A stretch of 58,754 nucleotides of DNA from NCBI GenBank assembly GCA_934645125.1, contig CAKUDT010000001.1, positions 1-58,754 of the forward strand, in the 5' to 3' direction. Position numbers and translations under genes: made by a program. Below are positions 25,019 to 34,800 of the stretch, in pieces. The number at the start of each line of letters is the position of its first letter. Position 1 is the first letter of the stretch. Origin of the DNA: an uncultured Eggerthellaceae bacterium (GTDB taxonomy: Bacteria > Actinomycetota > Coriobacteriia > Coriobacteriales > Eggerthellaceae). The notes below the pieces were generated by a model. It worked only from the letters and a program-made list of their open reading frames with translations. It had not been told where the DNA came from and ran no database searches.

Positions 25019-26134
25019 ATGACCCGCTCCCTGAACAACCCCTGTGACAATACCGATGACCAGGTAAAACCCGCGCGCTATGCCGCAATCGACATTGGAA
25101 CGGTAACGTGCCGTCTTCTTGTTGGGGAAACAGACGGGCGCAGCGTGCGACCCTTGGCAAGGCGCGCCATTATCACAAATCTTGGCGAAGATGTGGATGC
25201 CACCGGTGTTCTTAAACCCGAAGCAATGGAACGCGTCTTTTGCGCCGTGCGCGGGTTTTTGGACATTGTCGCTCATTACGGAAACGCCAATTCAAACGGC
25301 GAATCGTCCGATAGCGTCCATACGGCGGACGAAAATACTGGCGCCGCAGCCGGAAATGCCAGCGCCGCAGGCGTCAACGAAAAAGCAACCGGAGACGGCG
25401 CAAGCAGCATGCGCATCATCGCCATGGCAACGTCCGCTGCCCGCGATGCGCATAACGCCGATGAATTTGCCGCAGGATTAGCGAAGATGGGCGTCACGCT
25501 TTCCGTTATCCCCGGCGAGAAAGAAGCAGCCCTAAGCTTCATGGGTGCTTCGATGGACTTCGCGGGACAACCTATCATTGTGACCGACATCGGCGGCGGA
25601 TCTACGGAGATTATTGCAGGAATCGCAGGTCAAAAGCCTGATTTTGCGCACTCATTCGACATTGGATGCCGCCGTATGACGGAGCGCTCCCTTACGTGCG
25701 ACCCTCTTGACAGCACCCAAGTTCAGGAAAGCCGTCAATGGGTGCGCGATGCCTTTAAACCGTATTTCCAGAACATGAAACAGCAAGGTTTTCACGCGGC
25801 ACATATTGTGTCGGTTGCGGGCACAGCCACAAGCATCGTTTCCATGATAGAACGCATGGAAGTATACGATTCCGAGCGCGTTCATGGTTACACCGTAACA
25901 AAACAACAGCTCGATCAGTTGTTTTCTGAACTATCAGCCAAGACGCTCGACCAAAGAATGCATCGCGTGGGCTTGCAGCCCGAACGCGCGAGCGTCATCA
26001 ACGCCGGACTTATCATCCAGCAGGAAGTTTTGCGCGCTGCCGGCACGAACGCGTTTGTCGCAAGCGAATCGGACATTCTGCAGGGCATTATCCTCACCGC
26101 CGCCCGCGAAGATACTCGCAAAAACGACCAATAA
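25019..26134 (+). CDS. ppx: Ppx/GppA-type exopolyphosphatase/(p)ppGpp phosphohydrolase
   Basis: A 371-residue ASKHA-fold phosphatase acting on polyphosphate or pppGpp. The phosphate-binding loops AAIDIGTVTCRLLV (residues 22-35) and VTDIGGGSTEII (about 188-199) are clear, as is the GTATSIVSM block. Residues about 88-130 are an Asn/Ala/Gly-rich low-complexity insert not seen in ordinary members. It follows the division gene by three bases, so they are co-transcribed; FtsB-Ppx adjacency is common in actinobacteria and Coriobacteria. Polyphosphate and alarmone activities cannot be told apart from sequence. Confidence 0.9.
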   Translation: MTRSLNNPCDNTDDQVKPARYAAIDIGTVTCRLLVGETDGRSVRPLARRAIITNLGEDVDATGVLKPEAMERVFCAVRGFLDIVAHYGNANSNGESSDSVHTADENTGAAAGNASAAGVNEKATGDGASSMRIIAMATSAARDAHNADEFAAGLAKMGVTLSVIPGEKEAALSFMGASMDFAGQPIIVTDIGGGSTEIIAGIAGQKPDFAHSFDIGCRRMTERSLTCDPLDSTQVQESRQWVRDAFKPYFQNMKQQGFHAAHIVSVAGTATSIVSMIERMEVYDSERVHGYTVTKQQLDQLFSELSAKTLDQRMHRVGLQPERASVINAGLIIQQEVLRAAGTNAFVASESDILQGIILTAAREDTRKNDQ

Positions 26135-26153
26135 GACAGTTCGCCCCACAAAG

Positions 26154-26987
26154 CTACTTTACTGCCGTAATGATCACGCTTCCGCTTAGCGCATCAAGTT
26201 CGGGATTATTCTCCAGCGCCTCAAAGAAAGCCATGCGGTCTTTACGCTGAGCCTTTTCTTGCAGCACGTCAAGCGTGTAAAGCGTTTTTGATTCAATCTC
26301 TACCTGGGAAAACCCCGCATCAAGCAAGTGTTGGCGATACATATCGACAAGCTCAATACCATTCGTGCATCCCGTGATTCGCTCAAGCGGCTGAGCATAT
26401 TTTTCACTCGGAAGCGCACCGTAGAGCACAATATCGCTCACCACAAAACGCCCACCAGGCGCCAAAACGCGATACGCTTCGCTCATAACTTGCTGTTTTT
26501 TCTTGGCAAAGTTAATGACGCAATTCGACAAAACAACATCCACGCAAGCATTAGGAAGAGGAAGCTTCTCAATATTCCCCTGAACGAACTCGATATTATG
26601 CGCGCCAACAGCAGCTGCATTCGCCGACGCAAGCTCAATCATGGCAGGCGTCATGTCCACTCCGTACACATGACCGCCCTCACCCACCAGGCGTGATGCA
26701 ATAATTGCATCAATACCGCCGCCGCTTCCCAAATCAAGCACGCGCTCTCCTGGCTGCAGCAACGCTTTTGCAACAGGGTCTCCGCAGCCGCGACTTGCTG
26801 CCAGAGCAGATTCAGGCAGGTCTGAAAGGGCATCTCGCGCATAAAGAAACGCTGCTTCACCTGCAGAAAGAGCAGGTTCGCAACACGAGGAAGTACCAAG
26901 CGGGGCATCCTTCCCAAAAGTAGCAGCAACCTGCTGAGCAACCTGCGCATAATGTTCCGAAACCGATGATGGCTGCATATTCTCCAT
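26154..26987 (-). CDS. ArsM-like SAM-dependent methyltransferase
   Basis: A 277-residue class I methyltransferase. The SAM-binding motif is VLDLGSGGGIDAIIAS (residues 83-98), followed by GVDMTPAMI. The arrangement SRGCGDP (C68), NCVINF (C156) and ITGCTNG (C207) reproduces the three conserved cysteines that bind As(III) in arsenite methyltransferases, and CC at 35-36 is also ArsM-like. The family's known reaction is stepwise methylation of arsenite; other thiophilic substrates are possible. It is the last gene of the eight-gene minus-strand cluster and starts 30 bases after the fusion gene, with GGGAGA before the ATG. No arsR or other ars gene is next to it, which makes a pure detoxification role less obvious. 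Confidence 0.83.
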   Translation of the reverse strand: MENMQPSSVSEHYAQVAQQVAATFGKDAPLGTSSCCEPALSAGEAAFLYARDALSDLPESALAASRGCGDPVAKALLQPGERVLDLGSGGGIDAIIASRLVGEGGHVYGVDMTPAMIELASANAAAVGAHNIEFVQGNIEKLPLPNACVDVVLSNCVINFAKKKQQVMSEAYRVLAPGGRFVVSDIVLYGALPSEKYAQPLERITGCTNGIELVDMYRQHLLDAGFSQVEIESKTLYTLDVLQEKAQRKDRMAFFEALENNPELDALSGSVIITAVK

Positions 26988-27017
26988 TGTCTCCCAATCT
27001 GAATCTTCCCGCGTTCG

Positions 27018-29471
27018 CTATTTTTCCTGCTGCCCCAAATCATGAGCAACCGCTAACGCAGCGCAAGCAGCAAGAACATCATCGGGCGTGTTATATACGC
27101 CAAAGCTCACACGAATCGTGCCCGAAAGCCCCATCGATGCTGCAAGCGGGTGCGCGCAATGAGCGCCCGAGCGCACTGCCACGCCCATCTTGCCAAGCAT
27201 GGCACCTGCAGCCGAAGAGTTAACGCCTGCAACGGACATGCTCACCAAGCCCGTCTGCGAATCTTTCGTATCATGATGCCCCCACACGCGAACAAAACCG
27301 AGCTTTTGGCACAAACCCATAAGAAGCTGCGTCAAAATCCTGCTATGCCGCTCAATGCACTCCACGCCCAAAGCATCCAAATACTCCACGGCAGCCGCAA
27401 AACCGAACAGTTGAGACAGCGGCGGCGTGCCCGCCTCGTACTGAATGGCACCTGCTCGCCAATAATAGGAATCCAGGCCAACGTGGCTCACCGTACCGCC
27501 ACCGCCCGCCAGCGGCTCCATTTCCTCCGCTGCATCAGGGGATATCCACAACCCGCCAATACCGTTGGGGCCGTATGCTTTATGCGCAGAAAACGCCACG
27601 AAATCGGCACCGAGCTCCTTCACATCAAGTTTCATATGGGGAAACGACTGCGCCGCATCAAGCACGAACCGCGCGCCCACCTGATGAGCCTCCTGCGCCA
27701 TCTCTTTTACGGGATTCGTAATGCCCAAAACATTGCCAATATGTGCAACGCACACCAACTTGGGCTTTTGCATCAAGAGCTCCCGATATACTTCCAGGTC
27801 AAGCTCGCCATTCGGAAGAACCGGAAGATAGCCGATGCGCACATGCTTGCGATTTGCTAAAAGCATCCACGGCAGCAAATTCGAATGATGTTCGCAGAAA
27901 GGAACAACAATCAAGTCCCCTTCGCTAATGTTTCGATCGCCCCACGCCTGCGCAACCAGATTCAGCGAAGCCGTGGTGTTTGCCGTGAGCACCGTCTGGC
28001 GACGATCGGCATTGATCCACGATTCAAGCACGGCGCGCGCATCGTTCATATGGAACGTTGCTTGCATGGAAAGATCGTACGATCCGCGATATACATTCGC
28101 GTTTTCGCTCTGCTCAAACTCGTGTTCGGCGTGAATTGCCTGGTAACAGCGCTGCGATGTTGCCGCAGTGTCTAGATACGCCAAAGAGTCCCGGCAAGAA
28201 CGCTGCGCGAACAGCGGAAAATCGCTCTTGTTGCGTGCTGCCCATTCTGCCGCCCAGGCAAGATCGGCAGCGAAGTCTTCTCGGTCGCCAGAAGCGCCTT
28301 CGCGCAGAAAGTCATCTTTGCGGGTCCGACCACCTTCGCACGCATCCCCTTCTCTGCACGCTTGACCAGCCAGCTCTTTCGCGAAACCGCGCACCATATT
28401 GGCAGCATTGAGCAAACGCTTATCGGCTTCAGTCAGCGACTCCGTTAACGCCGCACGCTCCTCGTCGCTCTCGCAAAGTTCCTGCTTTCGCGACAATGCG
28501 ACCGCCTCAAGCGCCGAGAGCTGCGCCCCTGCGACGAACTCCGTAAACGGGGCGGGAGTGGGAGAAGAAACATCCAAGCGCTCTTCGCCAAAAACGCTGT
28601 CTCTCACGCGTGCATCAAGGAGCTGCGTCACGGGAAATGCGCAGGGAAAGTCCTCTGGCTTCTGGGAATCTTTACAAGAAACAGCACCCTCATCAGCACT
28701 TTCGCGCTGAGCACGTGCGGTATAACTCCATCCAACGGCACGCAGCTTCTTCAGAAACGCAACGGAAAAAAGGAACGGGTAATGACGCGCCCACGCACTC
28801 CACGAGGTCACTATTTCGGACTCGGGTTCTCGCTTCAAGTCATCGAAAAGCTGCGCAAGGTGGCGTGGCTGAATGCGCGGAGCGCACGCATCAAGCGCCA
28901 GCACCATGCAAGAACCAACCGCCTCCGCCGCATCAAGCAGCGCAGTCAACAGCGATGCATCGAAATCGAATATCTCTACATTCCCTGGCACTTCACGCAG
29001 GGATACAAACTCAGCTGTTATGCCATCTAGCTGGGATAACACTTGTTCTGCGGCATCTTTGACAGTTTGAGAGTGTTCGCCCGACTCAGGAAGAATCACC
29101 GTAACAGAAGGCACACCCATTTTTGCACACAACCGCAAAGGCGCAGCAATAAGCGGTTCGCCGTTTTCTTGCAACTGCAGCGGTCGAATAGTCAGCTCAT
29201 CTTCGTGTGCAGGCTTTGCAACGAAGAATTCCGCGGGATCTTCCGTGGGAATTTTCACCGGCTCAGTGGAGGACGAATTGGCCACAACAACAACGCTCAC
29301 GTCGCATTCGGCGCGCTTTGCACCCAAGACACTTGCTGCATTGGCAACGCTCGCAATGCCCGCAAGGCCCGCTTCTAGCGCCCGCGCATTTGCCTGATCG
29401 GACTCTTCTTCGCTTGGCACAAACGGCTGCGTCTTAAACGAATTCGCATCTATAAACCGTGTTAGCTCCAT
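27018..29471 (-). CDS. Nucleotidyltransferase-like/cysteine desulfurase fusion
   Basis: An 817-residue two-part protein. Residues about 429-817 are a SufS/CsdA-type PLP desulfurase: YLDTAATSQ, EHHSNLLPW, DAAQSFPHM, the PLP lysine in AFSAHKAYGPNG (about K631), EAGTPP and the active-site Cys in VRSGAHCAHPL (about C772). Residues about 90-260 resemble a MobA/MocA-type nucleotidyltransferase: PLRLCAKMGVPSVTVILPE, then CMVLALDACAPRIQPRHLAQL and SAWARHYPFLFS; the usual N-terminal GGxSxRMG loop is not visible, so this half may be inactive. ATG 29471 follows AAGGAAAACA; ATG 29579, overlapping the upstream stop, is an alternative. Desulfurase plus MobA-like parts recall maturation of molybdenum hydroxylases. 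Confidence 0.75.
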   Translation of the reverse strand: MELTRFIDANSFKTQPFVPSEEESDQANARALEAGLAGIASVANAASVLGAKRAECDVSVVVVANSSSTEPVKIPTEDPAEFFVAKPAHEDELTIRPLQLQENGEPLIAAPLRLCAKMGVPSVTVILPESGEHSQTVKDAAEQVLSQLDGITAEFVSLREVPGNVEIFDFDASLLTALLDAAEAVGSCMVLALDACAPRIQPRHLAQLFDDLKREPESEIVTSWSAWARHYPFLFSVAFLKKLRAVGWSYTARAQRESADEGAVSCKDSQKPEDFPCAFPVTQLLDARVRDSVFGEERLDVSSPTPAPFTEFVAGAQLSALEAVALSRKQELCESDEERAALTESLTEADKRLLNAANMVRGFAKELAGQACREGDACEGGRTRKDDFLREGASGDREDFAADLAWAAEWAARNKSDFPLFAQRSCRDSLAYLDTAATSQRCYQAIHAEHEFEQSENANVYRGSYDLSMQATFHMNDARAVLESWINADRRQTVLTANTTASLNLVAQAWGDRNISEGDLIVVPFCEHHSNLLPWMLLANRKHVRIGYLPVLPNGELDLEVYRELLMQKPKLVCVAHIGNVLGITNPVKEMAQEAHQVGARFVLDAAQSFPHMKLDVKELGADFVAFSAHKAYGPNGIGGLWISPDAAEEMEPLAGGGGTVSHVGLDSYYWRAGAIQYEAGTPPLSQLFGFAAAVEYLDALGVECIERHSRILTQLLMGLCQKLGFVRVWGHHDTKDSQTGLVSMSVAGVNSSAAGAMLGKMGVAVRSGAHCAHPLAASMGLSGTIRVSFGVYNTPDDVLAACAALAVAHDLGQQEK

Positions 29472-29578
29472 TGTTTTCCTTCCGCCATCCAGGACTTTTG
29501 CATTATCGGGAGCTTCCGTTGGCCCCAACGCCGCCTTCCTGCTGAACCATCTTAAAGCAAATCGCCGAAGCGCTCTCA

Positions 29579-30580
29579 TCAAACCCAAACATCATCAGGC
29601 ATTTTATCAGGCACAACCCAGCCCGCCCGTTCCAAATCTTGTCGCGCCTGGGCAAGTTTTTGGCGAAGCGTCTCATCGTTTGTCGCATAGCCGCGCCCAC
29701 GTGGGTCGCAGCCCGCATCAACCCAGGCAACAGCACCAGCACACCCCACGGGAACCGAAAACCCCACGGCCAACCGAAGAACGCACGCAACATAACGCAC
29801 CCGCTCAAGACTTGCCGAAGACAGCGAACAGTTCGCGTGATCGCTTTTCGTAAGCTTGCATACACCCGTGCAGTACGGCGAAAATTCGCGAATCTGACAC
29901 ATGACCTGGGCGATTTCAGCGCTTGTTGCTTGGGCGAAAAGAGGCTCAACGCCCGTCATAAGCTGTAAACCAGCATCCCGAATGGCGCGCATGGTTGCTT
30001 TACGCGCTTCGGGTTTGATATCGGTGATCTCACCTTCGCGCAACCGCAACGCGTGATACGCCACCGAAGCACCCGCATCACGCAAACGTTTTGCCTGTTC
30101 AATATCCATATCCGCAGCGTTAACCATAAGAGCGACATTCGGAGCAGCTTCGTGAACTAAACGCACCGCTTTTTCAAGCTGAGCAAACGGATACGAAGCT
30201 GTTGCCATGAGCGAGATCAGATGTGCGCCACCCGCAGCAAAAAGCTTCGCTGCATGAATCACATCGTCGAGATCAACAAGAAACGGACTGTCGTCTTCTT
30301 CCTGCTTGTTACACGCAGCGAACAGGCAAAACCGACAATTTTCAGGACACGGAAGGCGATCGAGCCCGATTTGCGCATGGATGAAACCACGTCCTTTGCA
30401 CGCCGCGCGGGACAAGCCATCGGCCTTTTCGCGCACATACTCAGCCGTAGGCGTACCTTCGGCAACGTCCAGCAATGTTACAAGCTGTTCGGCAGTCAGC
30501 CGAACTCCTTTACATGCCGCATCGACAAGGGTTTTCACCTGCTCATCTGCGGTATCGGCGTATGTAATGGCATATCCCAT
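29579..30580 (-). CDS. BioB-like radical SAM protein, second copy
   Basis: A 333-residue radical SAM enzyme. The cluster motif is CPENCRFC (C78, C82, C85) within HAQIGLDRLPC, followed by a TIM-barrel with LISLMATASYPFAQLEKAV. The fold and motif spacing resemble biotin synthase/HydE-like enzymes. It is clearly paralogous to the next upstream gene. The C-terminal half carries CAGAVAWVDAGCDPRGRGY, and GVCKLTKSDHANC at about residue 240 could hold an auxiliary cluster, unlike the paralogue. No biotin genes are nearby. It ends at a TGATG junction with a possible start of the fusion gene. Confidence 0.85.
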   Translation of the reverse strand: MGYAITYADTADEQVKTLVDAACKGVRLTAEQLVTLLDVAEGTPTAEYVREKADGLSRAACKGRGFIHAQIGLDRLPCPENCRFCLFAACNKQEEDDSPFLVDLDDVIHAAKLFAAGGAHLISLMATASYPFAQLEKAVRLVHEAAPNVALMVNAADMDIEQAKRLRDAGASVAYHALRLREGEITDIKPEARKATMRAIRDAGLQLMTGVEPLFAQATSAEIAQVMCQIREFSPYCTGVCKLTKSDHANCSLSSASLERVRYVACVLRLAVGFSVPVGCAGAVAWVDAGCDPRGRGYATNDETLRQKLAQARQDLERAGWVVPDKMPDDVWV

Positions 30581-30703
30581 AGTTCAATCCTCAAGAATGC
30601 ATGGCACCAAGAAAGCGAAGGCATGCAAGCACGCAAGCGCCCGGAAAATCGACGAAGCTCTGCGCCCTCACGCACGAGCAGCCACGGAACTTACTGCCGC
30701 GCC

Positions 30704-31723
30704 CTACAAAATCCAACCCTGCGAAGGCCCTTCCAAAACTTCGTATCCCGCCGCCTGGAACAACCGGCGATTCAAGCTGATATTCGTTCCACGTCCGCCT
30801 TTTTCGGTGCGTTCTTTCACGTCGCGCGGATTCGTACCTACTTCCGCCCAAGCAAGATTCGCGCCCGCAGCGCCGGAAAGCGACGTTGCCATTGCGCAGT
30901 TCAGCATGGGTTTTGGCCCCGCAGCAAGACGATAGATGGCAACGTTACGTGCGTTTTCGATGTCGTCAATCATGCCACGATTGTCAACCAGCGTGCCTGG
31001 AACCGTCACACGACGGCCAACGCCCGCAGAGTTCGCGCCGCTTTCAATGGCAATACGCGTGTAGTACGCCAACTCCTGCGGCGTATGCTCGGGACCAACG
31101 GGCTCCACGCACGTGGAAAGACTCAAGCCCGCATCGTGCAGCGCCTTAAACGTTGCCAAGCGATCGGACTCCGGAATGCCGGTGTCAACGCCTTCACGCA
31201 TGCGCACCGCATGATACGCACCATTGACACCAACCGCCTTCAAGCGCTTCGCACGCTCAAGATCAACATCTTCGATGTTCACCAAAAGCGGCATATCATC
31301 AGGGATAACTTCGCGCACGGCCTGAGCGTTTTCAAGAACGCGCTCAAACTGATACGAAGCGGTTGCCAGCAGCAAAACAGCATTTGCGCCTTCCTCTACG
31401 TACATTTTTGCGTACTCAACAACATCTTCCAGCGGCGTTTCCAGCTTACCGTGGCGCAAATTATTGCAAATGGCAAACGTGCAGAACTTGCAATTCTTGG
31501 GACAAGGCGTGCCGTTGAGCCCAATTTGACCGTGAATTTCGGCTTTACCGTTACACAGTTCCTTTTGATACTGGCCGCCCGCCCAGCGGATATAAGCCGC
31601 CACGCGCGAATAAGGGTCAACGCTGTACAGCGCTACCATATCCTCGTCGGTCAGACCGTTGCCTTCCAAGCCTTTCTCAACAATGTCGATAAGTGCCACT
31701 TCTTCTTTGGTAAATGCTTTCAT
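30704..31723 (-). CDS. BioB-like radical SAM protein, first copy
   Basis: A 339-residue paralogue of the downstream enzyme. The motif CPKNCKFC (C74, C78, C81) sits in HGQIGLNGTPC, then LLATASYQFERVLENAQ, VNIEDVDLERAKRL, and the SAM-binding-type segment STCVEPVGPEHTP. The end GGRGTNISLNRRLFQAAGY resembles the closing segment of BioB-like barrels. It would generate a 5'-deoxyadenosyl radical for a C-H activation or sulfur insertion step. GAGAGGAGC precedes the ATG. Paired BioB-like copies suggest two successive steps or a heterodimer. The substrate is unknown, but is probably linked to the importer encoded just upstream. Confidence 0.86.
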   Translation of the reverse strand: MKAFTKEEVALIDIVEKGLEGNGLTDEDMVALYSVDPYSRVAAYIRWAGGQYQKELCNGKAEIHGQIGLNGTPCPKNCKFCTFAICNNLRHGKLETPLEDVVEYAKMYVEEGANAVLLLATASYQFERVLENAQAVREVIPDDMPLLVNIEDVDLERAKRLKAVGVNGAYHAVRMREGVDTGIPESDRLATFKALHDAGLSLSTCVEPVGPEHTPQELAYYTRIAIESGANSAGVGRRVTVPGTLVDNRGMIDDIENARNVAIYRLAAGPKPMLNCAMATSLSGAAGANLAWAEVGTNPRDVKERTEKGGRGTNISLNRRLFQAAGYEVLEGPSQGWIL

Positions 31724-31758
31724 TGAAATGCTCCTCTCTTTCGCATTTCTTGAACCAC

Positions 31759-32952
31759 TTATTTGGATGACGCGATTGCAAACGATGTTCCTGGCGAAGT
31801 CGTGCGCGCCAACGTTTCAAGCGCCGGCGTCTCTTCTGCCGCTTCAGGTGTTTCTATCTTGGTCTCCATGCCTTCGAAACGCACCCCTTCAGGCATGGCT
31901 ACTGGCCAAATCATCTGGGAATCAAGCGTGAATCGTAAGAACTCCCCTGCTTGGGCGACATCGGTTGATCGCACTGAAAGCTCCAAATCAACGCCGCAAA
32001 CACGCACGCTCACGCTACTCAAGGGTCCCAACGGAACAACATCATGCACCGCGCCCTCCAAAACGGGGGCTGCATTACAACCGGAGTCGGCACCTTCTCC
32101 TTCGCGTACAATACGCGCTGCCTCGGGGCGAACGCAGAGCACACACGGCCCATCGGGCAGCGCAGACGCAGGAAAAGAAAACTCCCCCAAAGCGCACCGC
32201 ACGCGCGAGCCAACTTTCGTGGCAGGCACGTAGTTTTTCCAGTTGAAGAACTCGGCCACTTCGTAACTCGCCGGATGCGTGTAGAACTCTTGGGGCAGCG
32301 CGTACTGAAGAATGCAACCATTATGCATGAGCGCAATGCGGCTGGCCATTTCCACCGCTTCTTGCTGGTCGTGCGTGACAAACACCATGGTCGTGCCCGT
32401 CTCGCGATTCAAACGACGAATGTGCTGCCGCATGGAAACGCGAAGTTTCGCATCAAGCGCGCTTAACGGCTCATCTAAAAGCAGCACCTTCGGCTGCGTC
32501 ATAAGGGCGCGCGCCAAACTCACCCGCTGCTCTTGACCGCCCGAAAGCTCCGTTGCACGTTTCTTTCCCATGCCGGGCATATCGATAAGTTCAAGCAATT
32601 CGTTGGTGCGCTTTTGATATTCGGCCTTTGACATGGTGCGATTCACACGCGGCGCGAAATTGATGTTCTGCTCCACCGTCATGTTGCGGAACAGCAGCGA
32701 TTTTTGGAACACCATGGCAATGGGTCGCTTTTCCGTGCGCACGCCTGCCATATCAACGCCGTCGATGACAATGGTGCCGGCATCTTGCTCTTCCAGACCC
32801 GCGATTGTTTTCAACAGCGTTGTTTTTCCGCAGCCGCTCGATCCCAACAGCACAATTATTTCGCCCTGGTTTACCTCCAGGTCAACGCCGCGAATAACAG
32901 GCTCGCCCGGAACGTAGCTTTTTTGGATATTTCGTATTTCAAGAAGACTCAT
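31759..32952 (-). CDS. ABC transporter ATP-binding protein (YnjD/PotA-like)
   Basis: A 397-residue ATPase of the importer type. Walker A is GSSGCGKTT (residues 37-45), the Q-loop lies in AMVFQKSLLF, the signature is LSGGQEQRVSLARAL and Walker B is VLLLDEPLSALD, followed by the H-loop in FVTHDQQEA. Residues about 235-350 are a TOBE-like regulatory region, and the tail (about 360-397) is Glu/Thr/Ala-rich. It powers uptake through the two permeases encoded just before it; its ATG overlaps the second permease stop by four bases. The substrate is not readable from the ATPase. Confidence 0.9.
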   Translation of the reverse strand: MSLLEIRNIQKSYVPGEPVIRGVDLEVNQGEIIVLLGSSGCGKTTLLKTIAGLEEQDAGTIVIDGVDMAGVRTEKRPIAMVFQKSLLFRNMTVEQNINFAPRVNRTMSKAEYQKRTNELLELIDMPGMGKKRATELSGGQEQRVSLARALMTQPKVLLLDEPLSALDAKLRVSMRQHIRRLNRETGTTMVFVTHDQQEAVEMASRIALMHNGCILQYALPQEFYTHPASYEVAEFFNWKNYVPATKVGSRVRCALGEFSFPASALPDGPCVLCVRPEAARIVREGEGADSGCNAAPVLEGAVHDVVPLGPLSSVSVRVCGVDLELSVRSTDVAQAGEFLRFTLDSQMIWPVAMPEGVRFEGMETKIETPEAAEETPALETLARTTSPGTSFAIASSK

Positions 32953-33809
32953 ATAATGCCTCCGGTGTTAGAGATGCGCGCTTCTTCTGTAGCTTGGTCT
33001 GCCAAGCCCACCTGGCCCGTTGCCGCCTTCTTGACCTTGTCGTTCGCCAAAAGACCGCTGAATACCACCAGTATAGCCACAATCGGCGCAATGTAGAGAA
33101 GCGTTACGCATGCGGTAAGCGCATAGCCGTTCGAGGCCGACGAAATCATGGGGAACGCCAAAAGAGACATGGTTTGAAAGCCTGGAGGCGCCACAACGCT
33201 CACCACCAAGTACGCTGCCCAAATGCCAATGAAGCAAAAGATTGCGGTCACAATGATCCCGCTGCGCACGGCGGGAAGCGTCACGCGAAAAAGCACCGTC
33301 AAAGGGCGGGCGCCCAACGTGCGCGCCTGATCTTCATAGGCGGTGTCGTAGCCTTCGAACACGGCAGAAAGCAAAAGCGTGCAGTACGGCACATAGAAAA
33401 CAAGAAGTGCCACCACAACTCCTGCTACATTGTTGTAGAGCCCTATCTGGGAAAACACACGCTGCATACCAAAAACGATAGCAATTTGCGGCATGAACGA
33501 TGGCACAAGCAGCAAAAACTGAATGAGCTTGCGTCCTTTGAAGCGCTTTGTTCCCAGGTTCTTCGCCGCGAAAAAGCTCATAGCAAGCGACAAAAACGTA
33601 ACGCCGGCGCACAGGAGCAGCGAATTGCGCAGCGCAACAAGAACTCGCGCGTTGCTGAACGTGTGCAACCAAGAACGCAGCGAAAAATCGGGAATCACCA
33701 GCTCAAACGGCCAAACATCGGCAAAACTCCACAGCACCACGGGAACAAGCGGCACCACAACCGCCGCAGTCATAAGGGCAATAATGACGTTACGGGTGCG
33801 GCGACTCAT
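32949..33809 (-). CDS. ABC transporter permease 2
   Basis: A 286-residue permease with six predicted membrane helices. The cytoplasmic EAA-type loop is visible near residue 185: DQARTLGARPLTVLFRVTLPAVRSG, which contacts the ATPase. It has the N-terminal basic RRTRN lead of inside-positive topology. It overlaps both neighbours by four bases (ATGA), showing tight coupling with the first permease and the ATPase. Together the four genes form one importer. Confidence 0.88.
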   Translation of the reverse strand: MSRRTRNVIIALMTAAVVVPLVPVVLWSFADVWPFELVIPDFSLRSWLHTFSNARVLVALRNSLLLCAGVTFLSLAMSFFAAKNLGTKRFKGRKLIQFLLLVPSFMPQIAIVFGMQRVFSQIGLYNNVAGVVVALLVFYVPYCTLLLSAVFEGYDTAYEDQARTLGARPLTVLFRVTLPAVRSGIIVTAIFCFIGIWAAYLVVSVVAPPGFQTMSLLAFPMISSASNGYALTACVTLLYIAPIVAILVVFSGLLANDKVKKAATGQVGLADQATEEARISNTGGII

Positions 33810-34672
33810 TTCGCATCACCATTGTTTCCCAAGGTCAAACGCCTATATGTCAGAATGACCACCATAAGCACCACGGCCATGACAATCATGAGCACGTAGC
33901 TTTCGGGCCTATTCATAAGAGCGGGGTCGGTGTACTTGAGGTACGTGAAAACAGAGAGCGCGCGATGCGTGGTTCCGCCCAAGATGGTAGGCATCTCAAA
34001 ATCACCGAACGCGGCAGCAAACACAATGATACTCGCAACCGATGTTGCAGGAATAATGAGCGGAAGCGTCACGTGCCAAAAACGACGCAGCGGCCCCACA
34101 CCCAGCACAGCCGCTTGTTGCTCATATTCGCGACTCGCTCCCTGAAGGATGCCCAACACGCTCATGCCAATGTAGGGAAAGAATTTCCAGACGAAAGCCG
34201 CAACAAGACCAACGCCTTCAGAATCGCGCACCAGCCAGGGAAACTGCGATGCTTTCTCGATAATTCCCAGTTCATGAGCGATTTGCGCTAAAAACCCCGT
34301 TTGAGAAAGCAGCAACATGAACACCATGGCAGCAGCCATGCGCGAAATGGTCATGTTGAATTGAAACATGAGCACTACCAGCTTTTTCCCCACGAATGTC
34401 TCGCGCAGCGCAAGCGCCGTGACCACAGCAATGATCATTGCAAGCACCGTGGAAAGAAGGGCGGTTCTGAGCGTGAACAAAAGCGAATCGATAAAGTAAT
34501 ACGAGGTGAACACTGCCACGTAATTATCTATGCCCACAAACGCACCAGAATCATCGCAGAAAGAAAGCACCACATTTGTGGCAATGGGCACAACATATCC
34601 CACCGCCATCAGCAAAATGGTCGGCAAAAACGAAGCAGCTAGGCTCAGCTTTCGCTTCTGCTTTGAGTTCAC
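33806..34672 (-). CDS. ABC transporter permease 1
   Basis: A 288-residue permease with six predicted helices and an EAA-type loop reading EYEQQAAVLGVGPLRRFWHVTLPL. The start is GTG at 34672, chosen because TAGGAGGAAAAC stands directly before it. The 3' end overlaps the second permease. The order of binding protein, two permeases and ATPase matches YnjBCD-like/polyamine-thiamine-type importers; the substrate is not known. Confidence 0.88.
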   Translation of the reverse strand: MNSKQKRKLSLAASFLPTILLMAVGYVVPIATNVVLSFCDDSGAFVGIDNYVAVFTSYYFIDSLLFTLRTALLSTVLAMIIAVVTALALRETFVGKKLVVLMFQFNMTISRMAAAMVFMLLLSQTGFLAQIAHELGIIEKASQFPWLVRDSEGVGLVAAFVWKFFPYIGMSVLGILQGASREYEQQAAVLGVGPLRRFWHVTLPLIIPATSVASIIVFAAAFGDFEMPTILGGTTHRALSVFTYLKYTDPALMNRPESYVLMIVMAVVLMVVILTYRRLTLGNNGDAK

Positions 34673-34764
34673 GTTTTCCTCCTAAAATCCCGCAAGAGCG
34701 AAGGTGCCAAGGCGATGGTGTCATGCGCAAGTGGGCCGCCATGCAAGACCGGCGCATCAACCAC

Positions 34765-34800
34765 GCATGCGGACCCCGCTTTTTAGCAGAGCCCGCATGC
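34765..34800 (-). promoter_or_regulatory. Hairpin between binding protein and permease genes
   Basis: GCATGCGG (34765-34772) and CCGCATGC (34793-34800) are perfect complements in the 241-base gap after the binding-protein gene. Such a stem commonly leaves more binding-protein mRNA than permease mRNA. No gene is visible in the gap. Confidence 0.5.
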
